DNA of 64,000 nt from Budorcas taxicolor (taxonomy: Eukaryota > Chordata > Mammalia > Artiodactyla > Bovidae): NCBI RefSeq assembly GCF_023091745.1, contig NC_068926.1, positions 69,376,001 to 69,440,000 on the forward strand, in the 5' to 3' direction. The notes below the pieces were generated by a model. The model made no database searches. It was not told the origin of the DNA and saw only the letters and a program-made list of their open reading frames with translations. Shown piece by piece: positions 53,939 through 64,000 of this stretch (positions are counted from its first letter, which is position 1; each line of letters begins with the position of its first letter). The position numbers were made by a program, and so were the translations under genes.

Positions 53939-56523
53939 ATGTCCGAGCCGCCCTCGCGGGGGGCCGAGCGCGACCTTTTCCGGGACACGTGGGTGCGGTA
54001 CCTGGGTGAGCTCCGGGCAAGGGGAACAGCGACCCCCACACCACGTGGCTAGGGAAGCAGGAGTTGCTAGAGGCCGGTGAGGGACCTGGAGATGGTGGGA
54101 GGATCTTAGTTAGTTCTCTTTGAGCCGGGGGCAGAGACTGGGCACAGAGACTGGGCTCTGAACTTGCGCAGAGTCACACAGCTCTGGTCTGCCCAGCCCT
54201 GCCCTTGGGGTTTCTGCTGGTCAGTCTCCCAGCTGGAAGCTGCAGTCCAGCTCGGAGGCCGGGTGAGCGAGCTCCCCTCTCTGGCATGCCCCCCACGGGT
54301 TGTGGAGCCAGGGCGTTAGGGCCCCCATCTTGGCCCCTCACTGGCTCATCTGAGCCTGTTTCCTCCTCAGGGTAAAGGGGTGAACAGTGGGTCTCTCTCA
54401 TTGCCTGGTAGTTGTAAGTGTAGAATGAGATAAGGTACAGAAAGGCCGGGCATGTGGTGAGTGCCTGGTCAGTGGGGTGGCCCTTAGTCTCTCTCACTGC
54501 CTCTGTACCCACCAGCTCAAATGCTTCTAGAACCCAGTCTGTGAGGCATCTGAGTGATGAGAAAGGTGTCTGTGCTCAGCTCTTCCACAAGAGGACAGTG
54601 GGTGTGGGCATCATGGGTGCCATTTTATAGGCTGGGAAAGGGCAGCTCACAGGGGTAAGATCCCCAGGCTATCTACACAGTCACCCAGCCGCTCCTCAGT
54701 AGGCTGAGAACCAGCTGGCTCCAGTGCCCCCTTGTGGAACAACCCAAGGGCTCAGGAACTGACTAGCCTCTCCCCACCAGGCTACGCCAATGAGGTGGGG
54801 GAGGCCTTCCGCTCCCTGGTGCCGGCAGCTGTCGTGTGGCTGAGCTACGGTGTGTCCAGCTCCTACGTGCTGGCCGATGCCATGGACAAGGGCAAGAAAG
54901 CCAGAGATGTGAGTGTTAACCTGCCCCTCAACCCCTCACCCTGGCCCGCGCCCCCTTGTGGTCAGTCCACAGCCTTGCACATGGTTGAGTCCCTTGTAGG
55001 ACAGTCCAGTCCCCACAACCTGGCCTGGTACCCTCTCCTTTGTAGGGTAGTGACCCCCGGCCGCAGTCCTGCGGGTGACATAGCCTATACCCTGGTCCTG
55101 GACGTGAGTCCACACTCAGCCCTGAATTGGTAGAGTCCAGAACCCAACGCTGCTGTGGCCCCATCCCCACCCCTGCTTCCCTTCTGTCTCCCTGGTCCAG
55201 TCTCATGCCCCCTGTCCACAGGGTTTCCCGCCTCTGCCCCTGCTGGGTTAAGTGTCTCTTGTGCCCACCAGGTACCGGGCCCTGAGGCAGGCCGCAGCAG
55301 CAGGGTGACCGTGGCCGTGGTGGACACCTTTGTGTGGCAGGCTCTGGCCTCCGTGGCCATCCCAGGCTTCACTATCAACCGCGTGTGTGCGGCCTCCCTC
55401 TACATCCTGAGCTCTGCCACCCGCTGGCCTCTGGCCGTCCGCAAGTGGACCACCACCGCGCTGGGGCTGCTCGCCATCCCCGTCATCATCCACCCCATCG
55501 ACAGGTGGGTGTGCCCCCCAGCCCCAGGGCTCGCCCACTACCGGCAGAGCTGAGCTTTGGGAGGGGTGGAGTGTAACGCCTGCGGCAGAGGCAGCGCTGC
55601 ACTTGCGGCTCCTGAGGTGGAAAGGGCGGTCTAGGCCCTTGTCATGTGGTCGGGCAGGGACGTCGGCAGTAAAGGGAGGAGGTGCCGTGAGAGTTCGGGA
55701 CACAGGGCAAGTCAGTTCCCAGAAAGAAAACTCAGAAAACAACCAGAGGTAGGCAGGAACAGGTGCACCCCGGAAGGGATGGGTTTTGAGGAGTTTTGGT
55801 GACAGAAGTCCATCTGAAACTGGGTTAAGTAAAATAGGAATTGATTGTTTCATGGAACTGAACAGTTCAGGGTTATGCTGCTTGGGACCAAGAAACCAAC
55901 TGATGCTCTTAGGCGTGTAGGTCTCTCTGCTGGTCTTCTCCCCACCCTATCCCGTGTTGGCTTTAGTCACTTTCCCTTCCTAGGAGCAGAGATGGCTCCC
56001 AGCAACCCCTAGCTCCCCTCCTACCAGCTTAGCAAGCCCATAGGAGGCGTCTTAATAGTGACAGCAAAAATCCCAGGGAAGGCTGTCATTGGCCCATCCC
56101 AGACTGGGTGCCCACCCCTGAGCCAGTTTCCATTTTCTGATTGGCCAGGCTTGGGTCATGTGTCTGCCCTTAGAACCAGAGAGGGGACCAACCGAACCAA
56201 ACCAACAGGGGGTGGGAGGAAGAGTCTTTCCCCACGGGAACAGAGCTGACCCTGAGGCCCTGTGTGAATCTTTTACCTTTTTGGGGTTTCAGTTTTCCCA
56301 GCTGGGTAAGGAAGAGGGTGATGGCTGCCACCTGGATGGCACTTGTGCCCTGTGTCCAGGAGTCCCTTTCCTAGCCCTGGTCTCCTGCCTCCCGCTCCCC
56401 CATTAGCATCCCTTGGTCAGCTTGGGTCATGACCCCGCACTGCCCCACAGGTCGGTGGACTTCCTCCTGGACTCGAGCCTGCGCAAGCTCTACCCCTCGG
56501 TGGAGAAGCCCAGCTCCTCCTGA
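53939..56523 (+). CDS. MTFP1: MTFP1 (MTP18), mitochondrial fission process protein 1 (complete)
   Basis: Coding exons are 53939-54005, 54781-54908, 55272-55504 and 56451-56523 (TGA). All are GT-AG, total 501 nt and 166 aa, the same length as the human protein. It is an integral inner-mitochondrial-membrane protein that promotes mitochondrial fission and is reported to act downstream of PI3K signalling. Visible features are an acidic/basic N-terminus (MSEPPSRGAERDLFRD) and WVRYLGYANEVGEAFRSLVP. Hydrophobic segments lie at about 37-56 (AAVVWLSYGVSSSYVLA), 80-110 (VDTFVWQALASVAIPGF) and 127-143 (TTTALGLLAIPVIIHP). The C-terminus is conserved (SVDFLLDSSLRKLYPSVEKP). No classical cleavable presequence is obvious. 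It is tandem with SEC14L2 and convergent with SEC14L3. Identity is strong by recalled similarity. Confidence 0.97.
54110..54520. repeat. MIR-like remnants in MTFP1 intron 1
   Basis: Scattered MIR-type patches on the reverse strand: 'gcagagtcacacagctctgg', then 'gtagaatgagataaggtac' and 'gtgagtgcctggtcagtggg'. Edges uncertain. Confidence 0.35.
55505..56450 (+). other. MTFP1: MTFP1 intron 3
   Basis: No exon and no repeat that I could name. Splice donor GTGGGT at 55505; acceptor ends CCCCACAG at 56450. Confidence 0.6.
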
Positions 56524-57040
56524 CCTCCCCCGCCATCCCTGGCCTGTGGGCCGGCCCATTCCCTGCTCGTTCCCACTCCCTCCTCCTGCCAGGGGATGCG
56601 GACGCCTGGCTCTCGGGTCCGAGCCCTGGCACCTGAGTGGGTTTAAGCTGCTCGGAACCCAAAAGACAAAGACCTCAGAGCGGCAGCTGCAGTGACCCAC
56701 AGACAGGACTTGACGCCCGTCCGCTTCCATGGAATCTGTGATACTGAGCCGGACTGGACTGAGTGGGCCCAGCCCTGTCCCGTGACAGGACAATAGCATC
56801 CTCCCATGGAGGGTAAAGCACCTGAGGCCCGGACAAGGCGAGGAGCATGGCCACGACCACTTAGCAAGCTGGGGACCCACGACTCCCAAAGGCTCAGCCA
56901 GGTCACCCCGATGGTGGAGCAGCAAGTCACTCAGAGAAACACGGGATTACACCCGCAGGGACCCTGAGGACCGATTCTCTGCCCCTTCCTGGTGCAAGGC
57001 CTGCTGGGGCCTGGCTGGACGGCATGCCAGCTCTCAGTCC

Positions 57041-57046
57041 AATAAA
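57041..57046 (+). terminator. MTFP1: MTFP1 poly(A) signal
   Basis: Canonical AATAAA 518 bases after the stop codon. The downstream 'gttgagttttctccttttct' provides a GU/U-rich element. Confidence 0.85.
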
Positions 57047-57565
57047 TCCTCAAGATGTTGAGTTTTCTCCTTTTCTGTTGGGGATGAGCAGCGACGTGGT
57101 GAGAGGGGGCAGGGCAGGGGCCTCAGAGGTGGAGGCTGGTGTCTCTGGAACGCACCGCTCACAGTGGCCAGCAGGGGGCCTGTCTGGTACCTCCGGGCCC
57201 ACCAGTGGTCCCCTGCATGTGCCTGGAATTCCACCTTGGTGCTGCCAGCCTCCTCTGGGATGGGCCTTGTGTTTTTTCTGCAAGTCTCCTAAGATACACA
57301 CTAGGAGGGGAGTCTGTTGGGCAGATACCACCTGAGCCTGACTTCAGCCCAGTCTTCCCTCGGTTCACCCCCTGAAGATAACCTGTCTCCGGAGCCTCCT
57401 CTGGGCTCCCTCCACTGCTGTGCTTATAGCCCCGCCCCACCCCATGTGAGTCCCTAGGGCCAGGGCCTCCATCTGTCCTAGAAGCTGCAGCCCCAGTGCT
57501 CCCCTAGGTCCCTGCACACATCAGCTCTGCCTCCGAGCCAGTGGGGGTTTCAGTGGCCCCAGAGC

Positions 57566-57783
57566 ACGCGTACCTGCTCAGTTGTGTCTGACTCTGCCAC
57601 CCCATGGACTGTAGCCCACCAGGCTCCTCTGTCCATGGGATTTTCTAGTCCAGAATACTGGAGCAGGTTGCCACTTCCTTCTCCAGGGGATCTTCCCGAC
57701 TCAGAGATCGAACCTGAGTCTCTTGAGTCTTCTGCACTGGCAGATGGGGCTGTTTACCAGCTGAGCCACCAGGGAAGCCCCCC
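57566..57783 (-). repeat. Bov-tA SINE
   Basis: Full-length reverse copy, 'tacctgctcagttgtgtctg' to 'agctgagccaccagggaagc'. Confidence 0.9.
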
Positions 57784-57904
57784 TCGGTGAGCTAGGGTTA
57801 GCAGACTCCTACTAGTTTGTGAGAGCTGACCTGGGAGGCCCAGAGCACCAGGCACAGAATGGGCCGTCACCCCTCCCGGTTCTGCTCTGAATGCTGCAGG
57901 GTAG

Positions 57905-58085
57905 GTCTGCTGGATATAACAAATAAAGTAACAGGATGCGCCATTAAATTTGTTTAAACAACAAATAAGACTTTAGTACAGGTATGTCCCTAATATGGTA
58001 TGGAATGTATATGCACTGAAAAGTTCTTCCTTGTTTATCTGAAATTCAAATTTAACGAGGCATCCTGTACTTATCTAAATCTCTG
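57905..58085. repeat. Palindromic element (ancient DNA-transposon-like)
   Basis: Two arms of about 80 bases are imperfect inverse complements. The left arm contains 'caggatgcgccattaaattt' and 'acaacaaataagac'. The right arm contains 'gtttatctgaaattcaaatt' and 'aacgaggcatcctgtactta'. This looks like a folded non-autonomous element. A related diverged copy lies at 60541-60645. I cannot name the family with certainty. Confidence 0.6.
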
Positions 58086-58705
58086 CTCCGGGGTGGCGGG
58101 CATCCATGGAGCTGGAACACCTCCCCCAAGCACCCCAGCCCTCTAGAGGTAGGAAACAGTCTCCAGCTGCCTCTTTCCGGGACAGGGGACAGTTCTTTGT
58201 GACTGGACTAACTTGTGTTATCCCATTCGATGGGAAACAGGCAAGAGAGGTCAACAGGACTGGAGGTGGCAGATGCTGGGTGTAATAGGAAATTGCTTTC
58301 ATGGGGCCTAAGAGGATAAGGCAGACCCCAGATGAGGTTGGGGGATATGTCTTTTCCCACCCGGGGGGCCTGGTGGCCTTTGACCTGGGGCTCGCTGGGA
58401 CTTAGGTCCCCCAGGGGCCGCTCCATGCAATGCTCAGGACCACCACAAGGAGGCAGCACCTCCCAATCCACCCACCTTGGCTGGTTCAAACCACGTTCAA
58501 GATTACTGAGAAGCATACATGTTATTGAATCGCCCCAGTAGGCCTGATTCCATGCTAAATGTTTCCTGTGATGTGGCTTATTTACTCTTTACAACCTCAT
58601 TGTGGTCGGGTCTCTATTTCCTGGAGTGGGAGTCCCTTGAACCCCCCATCTCCCCCATCCCCCTTTCCTACTGCCTTCCAGCCCATGATTCTCTGCAGAC
58701 TCAGA
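58086..58705. other. Gene-free stretch after MTFP1
   Basis: No supported exon or named repeat. Confidence 0.45.
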
Positions 58706-58709
58706 CGCA

Positions 58710-58860
58710 GAGCTGACTCACAGGCTGTGCAACCTTGGGCAAGTTACCTAACCTCTCTGAGTCTTGGTTCTTCTCACTTGGTTCTCTGACCCTCTGAAGC
58801 TACTGAGAGGGATAGAGAAATGGCTTGCAAATTCGGCCAGAGTGGGTCTCACAGAGCGGG
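58710..58860 (+). repeat. MIR SINE
   Basis: Forward MIR: 'gctgtgcaaccttgggcaag', 'acctaacctctctgagtctt'. Confidence 0.65.
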
Positions 58861-60540
58861 CTATTTAATCAGTATTATGAACATAGCAAGACACATCTGC
58901 TTCCAGAACACACACACGTTGGTGACTGTGGCATCAGATGAGTAATTTAGAGAGCAAGTGTGCCAATTATACGGTTCAGGAGCTCCAGTTGTAAGAACTT
59001 ATTCAGAGGAAATAATTGGATGGTGATTCGAAGATGTGCCTCTGAGGGTGATCGTCGTGGTTTTATTTTTATACGAGAAAGTCTTGGGCACTCCTTAAAG
59101 GCCCAGTGCATAAAGGAGCACTCTTCCAATCTGATCCTGCTTGTTACTGAGTCTCCCCAAATCCTTTCTGTGTCCTGGTATCTCCTATGACTCCTGGAAG
59201 TCCCCGGGATCCAGTCTGAACATCCCAGCCCAGATTTCAGAGCCTCCCCGCCGAGGCAGTCTCATCTCTCACCGTGATACACCCTGCACCTCTGTCCTTG
59301 CCTTCCCCTGACCCCTCCAGTCTCTGAGCCTTTGCTCAGGTCATGCCGCCTGCTGGGAATGCCCTCCCCACCCCCACTTCCCTCTGTTCTCAGCCTTCAA
59401 GATCCATCTCTAATGGCACCTGCTCCTTGAACCCTCCCTGCCACCTTCCCCCCCTCACCATCATGCAGCTCCCTCTCCTTGGACAAGAATCATCCAATGT
59501 CACCCATGGAGAACACAGCCGGGGTGCTTACTACATGCTGGGTGCTGTGTTACGGAGACTCTGTCATGGCCTTTTCGGTACCTGGTGCCACCATTATCAT
59601 CCTACAGATGAGAGAGTGAAGTCCACGTGCGGTGAGCCTTCCATCAGCAGGTAGCTTTCACTAAATCCCACGTGAGTGAGGAGGCTTCAGAGCCTTTTCT
59701 AAAAGGAGGCGTTGCAGGCAGGTGGAGGGGGGGCCTGGGGCGGGGGAACGTGCACGTGCTCAGCCTGGCCCAGCTCGCCGGGCCCTGGGCTCCCGTGTGG
59801 GCTCCAGATGAGGCTTGTTCCTTCCTCAGCCTCCTCTGGCCAATTTAAGGAGGCTAGGGAGGGGGCAATGTCTCTTCTCATTATGGCTGCCCCCAGGAGG
59901 CTTCTGCCGGTTGCTCAGCTCTTGCTTCTCCGCAAAGTCTGGGTCCCCCCCTTCACACACAAGGCCTCCATCTTCCTGCTGCTATGCTGCTCGCTGAAAT
60001 GGGGGAGCCCACTGGCCAAGGCTAAGCAGGGTCTCTTTCTCTCCCCATTTCACCTCCTGGACACTCAGAACAAAGCGCCTGGCCCCGGAGTGAGACTGGA
60101 CACCCGGAAGCTGGGAGCTGGAGGGCTCCTGCCCGTTGACTGTGGCTGTGGGTTTGCCATGGCTGGGCATCGGCGGATGCCGAGGGGCACCTGTTGGCTC
60201 TTGGCTGCAGCCCTAGCCTAGGCTGTCTGTGCTACCCCTGCCCCCACGTCCTGGGAGCAAGTCCCCACCTCTGTCCACAGTGGGGTCTGTGAAGTGTGGT
60301 CGAGGAGCTGGGACAGATGCAGATAATCTGACAATACAGCAGCCTCGGCCGCAAGGGTGGAAAGGGCCACCCCTTCTTCCTCGGCACCCCTGCTGCCGCC
60401 TAGGGTGAGCAAGGGTGAGACCCGATGCTGAGCCTTCCTCCCCCACCACATCCTTGCCCCACCTGCAGACACTGCCACCGTCTTCCAAGAGCATGGATCC
60501 ATCTGCCTCTTCTCTGCCTACCTCCCCATCCCTTATTTGT
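58861..60540. other. Gene-free stretch between MTFP1 and SEC14L3
   Basis: No splice-supported exon. The 169-codon frame at 59712-60221 has no recognised domain and no supporting splice or poly(A) context. A MIR-like patch lies at about 59515-59625. Confidence 0.45.
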
Positions 60541-60645
60541 AGGGTGGCCAGATAAAATATAGGACACCCAGTTAAATTTTAATTTCAGATAAATAGCATG
60601 TCCCAAGTATTGCTTTTTTTCTTCTTCTAAATCTGACAACCCTTT
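60541..60645. repeat. TIR-flanked element, diverged relative of 57905-58085
   Basis: Begins agggtggccagataaaa and ends with the near inverse 'tctaaatctgacaaccct'. The internal 'gttaaattttaatttcagat' matches the arm of the palindromic element upstream. Confidence 0.5.
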
Positions 60646-61424
60646 CTTCTCTTCCTCCTTCCTATCCGCCCCTCTCCCAGCCCCCTGCTCAGAGAGTCGG
60701 CGGTCTTGTCCTGTTCTGGCAAGTTGCTGCAGCAACGGGAATTAGTGGTGGGAGGGTGGGAGGCAGCAGGTGGGAGGAGGGAGGCTTTGGTTCCAGTCCT
60801 ATTTCTGCCACCCATGGGCTGAAGAAAACGAGGCCAGTGCTGTTTTTGATCTATAAAATGTATCCCTAAGTGCAGATGGAAAGTACTAGCTGCTGCTGCA
60901 TGTGAGCTTGAATGGTCTCGGACTCAGGCCTCTTCTGCCTGTGGCGGGGCTCACCCCAGCAGGCTGGGCTCTCAGCTCATTCCCAAGGAACCTCAAGTCC
61001 TTCGGTCCCCACCCACCCATGTTCTCTGTGGAACTCCTCTCCTCCTGTCAAGAGATGTATCAGCACCTGGGGCTCAAGCCAGCAGCTCCATGTCCCCGGA
61101 GCAGAAACCTCCTGGAGCCGTGGCGTCTCCCCAGGTCACCCAGGGTCATGGTGGGTAGCAAGAGGCCACGCTTCTCAGCGGCCATGGATGCTGGGCTCTG
61201 AAGCACAAGCCCTGCCTGCTCTGCTGTGAGTTTCCTTGGATGACCTGCTTGATCAGCATCGGGGGTTTCCATTGTTCCAACTGCTCAATGGGCTTAATCC
61301 TCTTCTGCCCACAAACTGGGATTGGAGAGGGTGACATCCAAGACGTTTCCACTGGACAATCTAAGATATTCCTTCTTCTCTGTAAAAGTAGAGTCTTAGG
61401 GGGTGATATTATGGAGCAATTAAG

Positions 61425-61640
61425 AGCAATGTCTTTGGAGTTAAAAAAAAAAAACAAAGACCTGGGTCTTAGATGCTGTGTGGTGTCAGGAGAATGAATT
61501 CCCCTCTCTGAGCCTTAGTTTCTTTATGCACATGTGGCTGTGATATGTAACCCCAGGGCAGGCGTGAGAGTGAAATGAGCTAAACTCATAGAGCACTTGG
61601 CACCGTCTATGGTACATCGAGAGAACTCACTGAATGACAG
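61425..61640 (+). repeat. MIR-like SINE
   Basis: Forward MIR features: 'gagcaatgtctttggagtta', 'cctctctgagccttagtttc', 'gagcacttggcaccgtctat'. An A-run (61443-61454) interrupts it. Confidence 0.5.
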
Positions 61641-62387
61641 CTGTGATTTTTTTTTTTTAATTGTCAGGCAGCAGCTAGAGCCAGATGTGACTTCCTTTGC
61701 TTTTAGGGAAGTGCTTGAAACATAAGCTGTGAGTTCCAAGGGGAGGTGGTAAGGGTGGGAGTGAGGGGTTGGGAAAGCTGTGTGTTTTGAGTCAGACAAA
61801 CCCTTCTATAGACAGCTCCTAACTACCCCAGGGGGCAGCCACTGCCAGAAATCTAGGGGCTGGGTCACGTGAGTCTCAGGAGAGACCATCCCTGCCACAG
61901 CCCCTGTCCGAGGTGCTGAAATCTCCCCTTGTAGACCTTTTTATCTTGCACACCCATTTGCTCCCTACCTCCATTCAACTTCACATTAGTTGAGCATTTG
62001 CTTATATAAGAGGTAGACGTAAAAAGAATTTAGATACATCTCTGACCCAAGTTGCTGATAACTCATGGGGAAGAAATTCAAGCATACGAATGCCTCAGGA
62101 GAAGTGAGGACAAAGGCCGGGAGATTCCTTTTTCTGTTTCTTGGGTTGCAGGGACATCCACCTCTTGTTCCTGCCCTTGCTTCTTCCTCTTCCGCAGCCT
62201 CAGCATCTTCCAAAGTGGTGCCTCCCCTACTTTTCCTGATCTGATCACAGCGCCTGAGTTTTCCCCAAGGCAGCCCTTTCTCTTCTGACTAGTGTCAGAG
62301 TCAAGAGGACTACTGAACAATTTTTGGAGGGAGGTGGGGAGAGACAGAAAGCAAAGGGTCAGGGTCTCTGGGAAGTGAGGGAGCTGC
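61641..62387 (-). other. SEC14L3: Probable SEC14L3 3' UTR and flank
   Basis: Sequence downstream of the SEC14L3 stop codon. No canonical AATAAA occurs on the minus strand here. The best candidate is an ATTAAA inside an A-rich stretch at about 61655-61662. The 3' end is not defined. Confidence 0.35.
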
Positions 62388-63790
62388 CTAGACAGGGGTG
62401 AGCTCTTTGTCGTATTTCTGCATACCCTCATCCGGGAGCAGCACCTCCACTGTGAAGCTGACCTTCTTGGCATGGACAAAGCTATAGGTGTTGTCAAAGC
62501 GCAGGACATCTAGGGGGACAGATGGAAAAACGGGTAGTTGGGCCTGACTCCATACTTCCTGCACCCTGCCCCAGCCATGGGGGAGAAGAGGTTGTGTTCT
62601 CACCTGTTGTGTTTGCCAAGTGGGCCAAACTCCCCCCACTCTTCCTCTCTCCCCCATGGGAACTACCCCTCCTGAGCAGGGCCTGTAAACAGACCCTGAC
62701 CTCCCCCTGGCACATGCCCAGCCTGGCTTTAGTTGCACCAGCTGGCAACGAGAACAATGGCCACTGCATCCCGTTGTCTCCACACCTGGACACTCACATG
62801 ATGGGGTGTCCTCGGGGGGCAGTTGGGAATGTCAGAGGCCTCCCAGGCCCCGAGGATGAAGCAGGGTGCTGGGCTAGGCCTGCACACACCTCCTGCCTCC
62901 CCTACTTACAAACCTCCTTACAAGCACCACTAGAGAGGTAGGAGTCGTAACCTCTGCTTCACAGGTGAGCAAACCAAGCCTCCAGGTTGGTAAGCCTTTC
63001 AGGATTTTTGCCCAGGGTTATGCTGCCACCACCAGGCTGAGCTAGAACCCTGGCGCCACATGCAGCTGTGTGGCTCTGAAGCTGACTTGCCTCTCAGAGC
63101 CCCGGTTTCCTCCTGGGGAAAGCCATCTCCCCTGCTGTCCCTTGCCTGTGACCTGCGACGCTCTCAACCCCTTCAAGGCCTGTGTGGCTCCCTGCACACC
63201 GCACGTGCGCTGGAGCATGGGCCGCATGAGTAACTCTGTGGGTGAATGGCACTGACCTAGGCTGTATGTCCCTGGCGGGGGCGGGGGGGGGGGGCACTGC
63301 CTCTCCATTGCTTTCTCTAAACCGCGGGACAGGTGGCTCCATCCTGCCAGAGCTGGGGCCCACCCAGGGCGGACTCACAGACGCCGGCTTCCGTGCAGGT
63401 GAGGCTCCCGTCCTCCGGCACCATGTGGGCGTTGTAGCGCTGGCTGGCCAGCACCTCCGTCATCTCTGCGGCCCGCTGCCGCTCCCCCATCTTGGTCTTC
63501 AGGAAAACCCCGAAGCCGATGTCCCCTCCGTCCGACGCAAACTGCCACCTGTGTTGGGGGGAGGGGAAGGAGCACGGGCTGCTGCTGAGTCTGAGAGACC
63601 CCCGAGGGGCGAGGGTCCAGCTGGGGTGTGGGTGGTGGCCTGAGCCTTACCTGAGAACACAGCCTGGGAACAGGATCTCATACTCCACCTGGTGCGAGGA
63701 GCCGCGGCTGATCTGCGCCGAGTGCTCGTACTGAGTCTTCACCTGGTCCCGCACGTACATGGACTTGGGGATCTCCCCACCGTAGTTGAT
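62388..63790 (-). CDS. SEC14L3: SEC14L3, SEC14-like lipid-binding protein 3 (last three coding exons)
   Basis: Coding exons in transcription order are 63790-63651, 63548-63379 and 62509-62388 (stop TAG 62388-62390). They correspond to exons 10-12 of SEC14L2. The 140 and 170 nt lengths and the splice phases are identical; the last exon is 122 nt instead of 131. The encoded segment is the GOLD domain of a CRAL-TRIO/GOLD lipid-transfer protein: [65 protein letters not shown]. It ends [14 protein letters not shown]. That C-terminus is what distinguishes SEC14L3 from SEC14L2 and SEC14L4. Earlier exons (CRAL-TRIO domain) lie beyond position 64000. The family binds small lipids in the cytosol; SEC14L3 is known from airway and olfactory epithelium. 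Convergent with MTFP1. Confidence 0.93.
62900..63060 (-). repeat. MIR-like SINE in SEC14L3 intron
   Basis: Reverse MIR: 'ctctgcttcacaggtgagca', then 'ccagggttatgctgccacc' and 'gctagaaccctggc'. It lies between the last two SEC14L3 coding exons. Confidence 0.45.
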
Positions 63791-64000
63791 CTGCCGACAC
63801 AGAGCAGGATGGGCTTGCTCCCCGCTCCCAGCCATTGCATCTTTCAGGCTGTGTCTCCTGCCCGAGACGTTTCCCCATCTTCTGGAAGTATTCTGCTCAT
63901 CCTGTCCTCCCCCACCCCGCAGTGGGAAGCCTTCTGTGTCCCACCAGCCTCAGTCAGGGCCTCTTCCAGGAATTTCTCTCCCAGCTCATCCCTCTGGGTC
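63791..64000 (-). other. SEC14L3: SEC14L3 intron, partial
   Basis: Starts at the acceptor (CAG complement at 63791-63793) of the first visible SEC14L3 exon. No further exon is visible before the window ends. Confidence 0.7.

Noticed and set aside
59712..60221. 169-codon frame as a new gene between MTFP1 and SEC14L3
   Set aside because: No domain, no good splice partners and no nearby poly(A) signal. Composition is like the surrounding non-coding DNA.

Overview
The window is nuclear DNA from a ruminant, almost certainly a bovid such as cattle, buffalo, sheep or goat. The main evidence is repeats: ruminant SINEs (Bov-tA and Bov-A2 types), cetartiodactyl CHR-2-like tRNA-derived SINEs, and several copies of the RTE-type LINE BovB. 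The genes have mammalian splice sites and CpG-island promoters. Gene order matches the human 22q12.2 block CCDC157 - RNF215 - SEC14L2 - MTFP1 - SEC14L3 (recalled from family knowledge, not searched). I cannot tell the species from the sequence alone.

Layout: (1) 1-7320 is the 3' part of CCDC157 on the + strand, a coiled-coil protein; nine coding exons are present and the 5' exons lie outside the window. (2) 7321-10008 is a tail-to-tail spacer. (3) 10009-13244 is complete RNF215 on the - strand, a RING-H2 membrane ubiquitin-ligase candidate with nine exons and 379 aa, starting in a GC-rich island. (4) 13560-27800 is a roughly 14 kb gene-free spacer between two divergent genes. It is packed with nested L1, BovB, SINE and LTR-like insertions. 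(5) 28069-50535 is complete SEC14L2 on the + strand: 12 coding exons, 403 aa, CRAL-TRIO plus GOLD lipid-transfer protein. Its introns carry many SINEs, a 1.56 kb BovB and a perfect 23-bp minisatellite. (6) 52030-52460 is an orphan CpG-rich stretch with NRF1- and YY1-like motifs, just after the SEC14L2 poly(A) signal. (7) 53939-56523 is complete MTFP1 on the + strand: four exons, 166 aa, mitochondrial fission protein. (8) 57050-62387 is a spacer with old repeats. (9) 62388-63790 holds the last three coding exons of SEC14L3 on the - strand, an inverted paralog of SEC14L2 with the same splice phases.

The exon models were built by hand. Every junction uses GT-AG, phases are consistent throughout each gene, and the totals are whole numbers of codons (RNF215 1140 nt, SEC14L2 1212 nt, MTFP1 501 nt including stops). 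The five genes do not form one pathway. SEC14L2 and SEC14L3 are related by duplication; the rest are neighbours by conserved synteny. I found no CRISPR array, prokaryotic operon, tRNA or rRNA gene, and no convincing undescribed system. The most notable points are the perfect 23-bp repeat in SEC14L2 intron 1, the orphan NRF1 island upstream of MTFP1, the BovB copy with intact target-site duplications and a single stop in its 507-codon frame, and inverted repeat pairs that could shape SEC14L2 RNA.
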